Origin: CAYSWV01 sp964434865
GTDB lineage: Bacteria; Cyanobacteriota; Cyanobacteriia; Thermostichales; Thermostichaceae
Direction of reading: 5' to 3'
NCBI GenBank assembly: GCA_964434865.1
Contig: CAYSWV010000018.1
Span: 1 to 64,000 of the forward strand
Length of the DNA stretch: 64,000 bases
Positions 60,822 through 64,000 of the stretch are shown here, piece after piece (within the stretch, counting starts at the first letter, position 1; every line of letters starts with the position of its first letter). The position numbers and the translations under genes were made by a program. Below the pieces are notes generated by a model that worked only from the letters and a program-made list of their open reading frames with translations, did not search any database and was not told the DNA's origin.

Positions 60822-62935
60822 TGGGATCCTCCTGGGAGCAAGGTCTCATCTCCGGGTGATTGCAGCTGAGTTCCGACTGATCTCAGTAAGGCTTGAGACT
60901 GGCCTGGGCTTTCAAGAATCACCTGACCTAATAGACGGGTTTCCCAATTTTGGATAGCGGCGGCGGCGGCTGTGGCTCCCTTACGACCCAGCATAGGTGG
61001 AGAGGATACCCAGATCATGCCGTCTGACATAGAGGCTAATAAGGTGGCAGCTGCACCCTGCTCTAACGGAGGACTATCAATCACAATCAGGTCATACTTT
61101 TTACGAAGCCGATCTAACAATTGGGACCACTTTTTGTAAAACAGGAGTGTGGTAGCTACGTGATACATCAAAATATCGAACCCTTGTAGCCCTGATCGAC
61201 TAGAGTTAGCCAAAATATCATCTAAAGTAGGTAATTGAGTCGATGAGGCAGCCTCAGCCGCAGCAGGTTGAAATCGCTTAAATCGAGGAGGATCAGATTC
61301 GGCCACTTTAGTATCAATCAGTAAAACTCGGCGCCCCGCTTGAGCCTCTAGTAAAGCTAGGTTTTCAGCCACTGTGGCACTGCCTTCTTGATCAGTCCAA
61401 CTACAAACCCCGATCACATTGGCATGCCGAGGTAGCATTCGTAAGTGGGCTTGTAATACCTGATAGCGACTGAGGAGGTGCGTGGTCTCGGCCTGAGTAG
61501 CCTGTAAGAGGCGACCTTTTGAGCCAGAAGTAATCACAGCTAAGACTGGAATCGGTAAGCAATCGATCAGATCACCAGGTTCTAGCGTATTACTAAACAA
61601 TCGTTTGAGACCCACTAAACCTAACGTTACCGCTAAGCTAACAACGGTAGCCATGGCATAGAGGACATCACGCTGCGGCGCAATTGGAGAGCGATTCAGT
61701 CTAGCGGGTTCAATAACTCTGACATTCCCTAGGCTTTGTTGTTCAATCAATTGGCTAGCAGTCAAGCGATCAGCAAAGGCTAGAAACGTTTGTTCAGCTT
61801 TATCAACCTCAGTCCTGAGGCGACTATGCTGTTTAATCAGTTCGGGTAATTGATCCAGACGCTGAGTAAAGGCACCTAATTGCAGAGTTAATTGATTTAA
61901 GCGAGCTTCTTGTGCACCCCGATCCACTTCCAGATTAAACCATTCTTCAACTAAGTTCCGCCGCACAGGGTCTAACGTGAGATCAACTGCCTCCACTTGC
62001 TCACCTAGGAGACTAGCCTGAGTTTGATCCAGCATGGCTTGAATCTGATCCCGTTTATCCACAGCAGCTAGCACTTGAGGATTCGCTTCTGTATAACGAG
62101 ATCGTAAGTTAGCCAAGGTGGCCTCTGCATCTAGCAGCTCATTCCGTAGCCTCTGGTAGGCTGGATCTTGGAGTAACCCAGCGACTCGCAAAGCGGAGGT
62201 CAAATTAGCTGGTAGTTGGCTTTTTAAACTATCAATTTTCTGGGTTGTAAAGCTGAGATCAGCTTGGATGTCATTGATCCGGCGTTGGAGTTGGTTCACC
62301 GCTTCACTACTATTTTGAATCTCTGATGAGGTTCCCAAGAAGGTATACTGATTTTGAAACGCTTGCAGTTGATCTTGCGCAGTCCGCAACTCCTCTTCTA
62401 GTGAGGGCAACCGTTCCTCCAAGAACTGCCGAGCTGTTGAAGCCTTCTGCCGATTACCGGCCAGGTTTTCTTCAATATAGAGATCGGTGACAGCTTCAAC
62501 AACTTGCTGAGACTTCTCAGGAGATTCAGATTGATAACGAATTTGAATCACATCAGTACCTGAGATCGTATTGGCCGAAAAACCACTGTAGGGGGCCTTT
62601 AGATCAGCTGCTTTCATAGCTCGGTTGAATAAGGCTCGGGATTTAACCAAGGCAAGTTGGTTGCTAATGGGATTAGCTCGAAATCCAATGGCATCTAGGC
62701 GCCCAATACCTGCTGGAGCTGACACAGCAGAGACTAGCTTTTCTGTACTCTGTTGTGACTCAATTAGAATCTCAGCCCGGGATTGATAGACTGACGGAAT
62801 CTGGCGAATTTGATAGATTGCTGCTCCCATAAAGAGTGGAAGAGTTAGCAGACCGATCCATCGTTCCCGCCATAGCGCTTGTCCAATGCGTTGAGGTAGA
62901 GGTTTCCGGTTAAAGTAATGGTAGGTATGAGCCAT
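60818..62935 (-). CDS. Wzc-like polysaccharide copolymerase with degenerate tyrosine-kinase domain
   Basis: The 705-residue protein has an N-terminal Wzz domain with two membrane segments (about 26-48 and 425-445) and a long periplasmic coiled-coil part between them. The C-terminal ATPase-like domain has V507-IGVCSWTDQEGSATVAEN-L where the P-loop SxxPGEGKST is expected: the Lys and the first Ser/Thr of GKS are gone. Walker A' is LLIDTK (usually LLIDAD), while Walker B LIVIDSPP remains. The C-terminus lacks the tyrosine cluster. It probably still shapes chain length, but kinase activity is unlikely. Its gene overlaps the next one by 4 bases. Confidence 0.88.
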   Translation of the reverse strand: MAHTYHYFNRKPLPQRIGQALWRERWIGLLTLPLFMGAAIYQIRQIPSVYQSRAEILIESQQSTEKLVSAVSAPAGIGRLDAIGFRANPISNQLALVKSRALFNRAMKAADLKAPYSGFSANTISGTDVIQIRYQSESPEKSQQVVEAVTDLYIEENLAGNRQKASTARQFLEERLPSLEEELRTAQDQLQAFQNQYTFLGTSSEIQNSSEAVNQLQRRINDIQADLSFTTQKIDSLKSQLPANLTSALRVAGLLQDPAYQRLRNELLDAEATLANLRSRYTEANPQVLAAVDKRDQIQAMLDQTQASLLGEQVEAVDLTLDPVRRNLVEEWFNLEVDRGAQEARLNQLTLQLGAFTQRLDQLPELIKQHSRLRTEVDKAEQTFLAFADRLTASQLIEQQSLGNVRVIEPARLNRSPIAPQRDVLYAMATVVSLAVTLGLVGLKRLFSNTLEPGDLIDCLPIPVLAVITSGSKGRLLQATQAETTHLLSRYQVLQAHLRMLPRHANVIGVCSWTDQEGSATVAENLALLEAQAGRRVLLIDTKVAESDPPRFKRFQPAAAEAASSTQLPTLDDILANSSRSGLQGFDILMYHVATTLLFYKKWSQLLDRLRKKYDLIVIDSPPLEQGAAATLLASMSDGMIWVSSPPMLGRKGATAAAAAIQNWETRLLGQVILESPGQSQALLRSVGTQLQSPGDETLLPGGSQ

Positions 62936-62949
62936 TAGCTTGCTCCATC

Positions 62950-62993
62950 CTTAAACAATTGGGCTTAAACAATTGGGCTTAAACAAAATTGCG
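62950..62993. repeat. 14-bp tandem repeat between the copolymerase and glycosyltransferase genes
   Basis: cttaaacaattggg occurs at 62950-62963 and 62964-62977, then a degenerate third copy (cttaaacaaaattgcg) at 62978-62993. It occupies most of the 72-base spacer. Confidence 0.9.
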
Positions 62994-63007
62994 CTTTAAA
63001 TTACTGC

Positions 63008-64000
63008 TTACTTACTCTCAACTTTGGTAGTCAATTGGGGCCGCTGCCATTGGAACCATTGCGAGACTAGCCGTAAACCCAGTCGACGTATGGCTTCAAA
63101 AAGGGGGGCGGGTGTAATAGCCTGGAACCCAATTGCAGCAAAGGTAATTAGAGCACGCTGATCACGCCATAAGACCGCAGGTGAGTGTTGTAAAGCCAGC
63201 CGCGCATGATACCAGGCTTTGGCATAATGACTTGCCATGAAGGCAGCACGGGCCATCCAGCGATGGGTGCAGGCTAAAACTAGAGGTCGTAGGCGAGCTA
63301 CACTGGCAGGAGCATAGAGAGCAATCTGTTGCAAAAACACTTCAACACCTTGAAGCATACGCTCTGTATCAGCAGTCAGGCTGTTAGAGTGCATACGATA
63401 CTCAGTCAGAATGTCTGGGACATATTGAAACTGATGACCAGCATGACTTAATCGGACCCAAAGTTCATGATCAACCATGCGCTTCAGATTTTCATCAAAA
63501 CCCCCGTAAGTCTCTAGTACACTTCGTTTCACAACCGAGGTACTACCATTACCCAAGTAATTTTTTAATAACAACCTCTCTGGTGTTAGGGGTTTATCGG
63601 TCCATGCCATGTGTAACCCAGTTCGTTGACCCATGGCATCGATAAAGACAGCGCAGTCGTAGGTGACTGAAAGTGATCGGTCTACATCAATGGACTGCTC
63701 TTGGCCATAATGTTCGATAATACGACGGTGAGCAGCTAACTTTTCAGGGCACCACCGATCATCAGCATCTAAGAAGGCAACCCACTGCCCACCAGCTACC
63801 CGGATACCCGTATTACGAGCTGCTGCCAAGCCTCCATTAGCCCTTTGAACTAGCCGCAGTCGTTGATCTGACTGATAATGCAGGACTCGAGCTGCCGTAT
63901 CATCCGTTGAGCCATCGTCAACCACGATCAGTTCCAGGTCAGGATCAGTTTGGGCCAAGACAGACTCAATACACTCTGCAATATAGTCAGCAGCATTGTA
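63008..64000 (-). CDS. family 2 glycosyltransferase, partial (N-terminus off the right edge)
   Basis: 331 codons are visible and the frame is open to the window edge, reading YNAADYIAECIESVLAQTDP there, the usual GT2 start region minus its first residues. Further on it has LIVVDDGSTDDTAARVL, AARNTGIRVAGGQW, the metal DxD in VAFLDADDRWCPEKL and MVDHELWVRLSHAGHQF. The C-terminal third is helical. It is the first visible gene of the exopolysaccharide operon. Confidence 0.92.
   Translation of the reverse strand, partial: YNAADYIAECIESVLAQTDPDLELIVVDDGSTDDTAARVLHYQSDQRLRLVQRANGGLAAARNTGIRVAGGQWVAFLDADDRWCPEKLAAHRRIIEHYGQEQSIDVDRSLSVTYDCAVFIDAMGQRTGLHMAWTDKPLTPERLLLKNYLGNGSTSVVKRSVLETYGGFDENLKRMVDHELWVRLSHAGHQFQYVPDILTEYRMHSNSLTADTERMLQGVEVFLQQIALYAPASVARLRPLVLACTHRWMARAAFMASHYAKAWYHARLALQHSPAVLWRDQRALITFAAIGFQAITPAPLFEAIRRLGLRLVSQWFQWQRPQLTTKVESK

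Noticed and set aside
1..64000. tRNA, rRNA, CRISPR arrays and complete insertion sequences
   Set aside because: I looked in the larger spacers for T-loop-like GTTCRA stretches, regularly spaced repeats and transposase frames and saw none that hold up; a tRNA scan would be decisive.

Overview
The window looks like a scaffold from a draft cyanobacterial genome; the genus cannot be fixed from the sequence alone. Pointers to cyanobacteria are a DUF1830 protein, a YggT/Ycf19 protein, a transaldolase with a C-terminal EF-hand pair, a PatA-type response regulator heading a Pil/Pix-type chemotaxis operon, three HIP1 octamers (GCGATCGC) and a general richness in GATC. A run of 100 Ns (4244-4343) marks an assembly gap inside a gene. 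No rRNA, tRNA, CRISPR array or complete insertion sequence was seen.

Region 1 (1-12.3 kb) is a sulfur-flavoured island. A minus-strand operon encodes an AprA-like flavoprotein, an AprB-like double 4Fe-4S ferredoxin, a HEAT-repeat protein, an Mrp/ApbC Fe-S carrier, a YeiH-type putative sulfate exporter and a TauE/SafE exporter. Divergent from it is a LysR-type regulator whose C-terminus is fused to a substrate-binding domain, clearly homologous to the free binding protein of the convergent SsuABC/TauABC-like transporter next door. A decayed FMN-reductase (SsuE-like) remnant lies beyond, behind an NtcA-type promoter motif. Together these suggest uptake of an organosulfur compound, redox handling of the released sulfur and export of sulfite or sulfate. 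The substrate is not known.

Region 2 (12.3-19.9 kb) holds a TonB-dependent heme/siderophore-type receptor with an orphan Tat-exported binding protein, a candidate small RNA with its own promoter and terminator, a secreted class-3 lipase and a PHB-depolymerase-like esterase, a GGDEF remnant and a DUF1830 gene.

Region 3 (19.9-34.3 kb) is mostly housekeeping: coaBC, a methyltransferase, transaldolase, YggT, 5-formyltetrahydrofolate cyclo-ligase, a tandem FKBP lipoprotein, pgi, an XPB-like helicase, a class III aminotransferase, RNase Z, and a TrmJ-TrmO tRNA methyltransferase pair. A 35-residue membrane peptide sits behind a near-consensus sigma-70 promoter.

Region 4 (34.5-51.2 kb) is signalling: a 1667-residue hybrid histidine kinase, a metallophosphoesterase, and a five-gene chemotaxis operon (PatA-REC, CheY, CheW, MCP, hybrid CheA) of the type that controls type IV pilus motility. 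A Pmp3-family peptide and a diacylglycerol-kinase-like enzyme follow.

Region 5 (52.6-64 kb) is a compact minus-strand exopolysaccharide operon: five glycosyltransferases, a Wzx flippase, an O-antigen ligase/polymerase-like protein, a Tat-lipoprotein glycoside hydrolase, and a Wzc-like copolymerase whose ATPase P-loop is degraded. It runs off the right edge. Short tandem duplications of 14-16 bp recur at gene ends and inside genes across the window.
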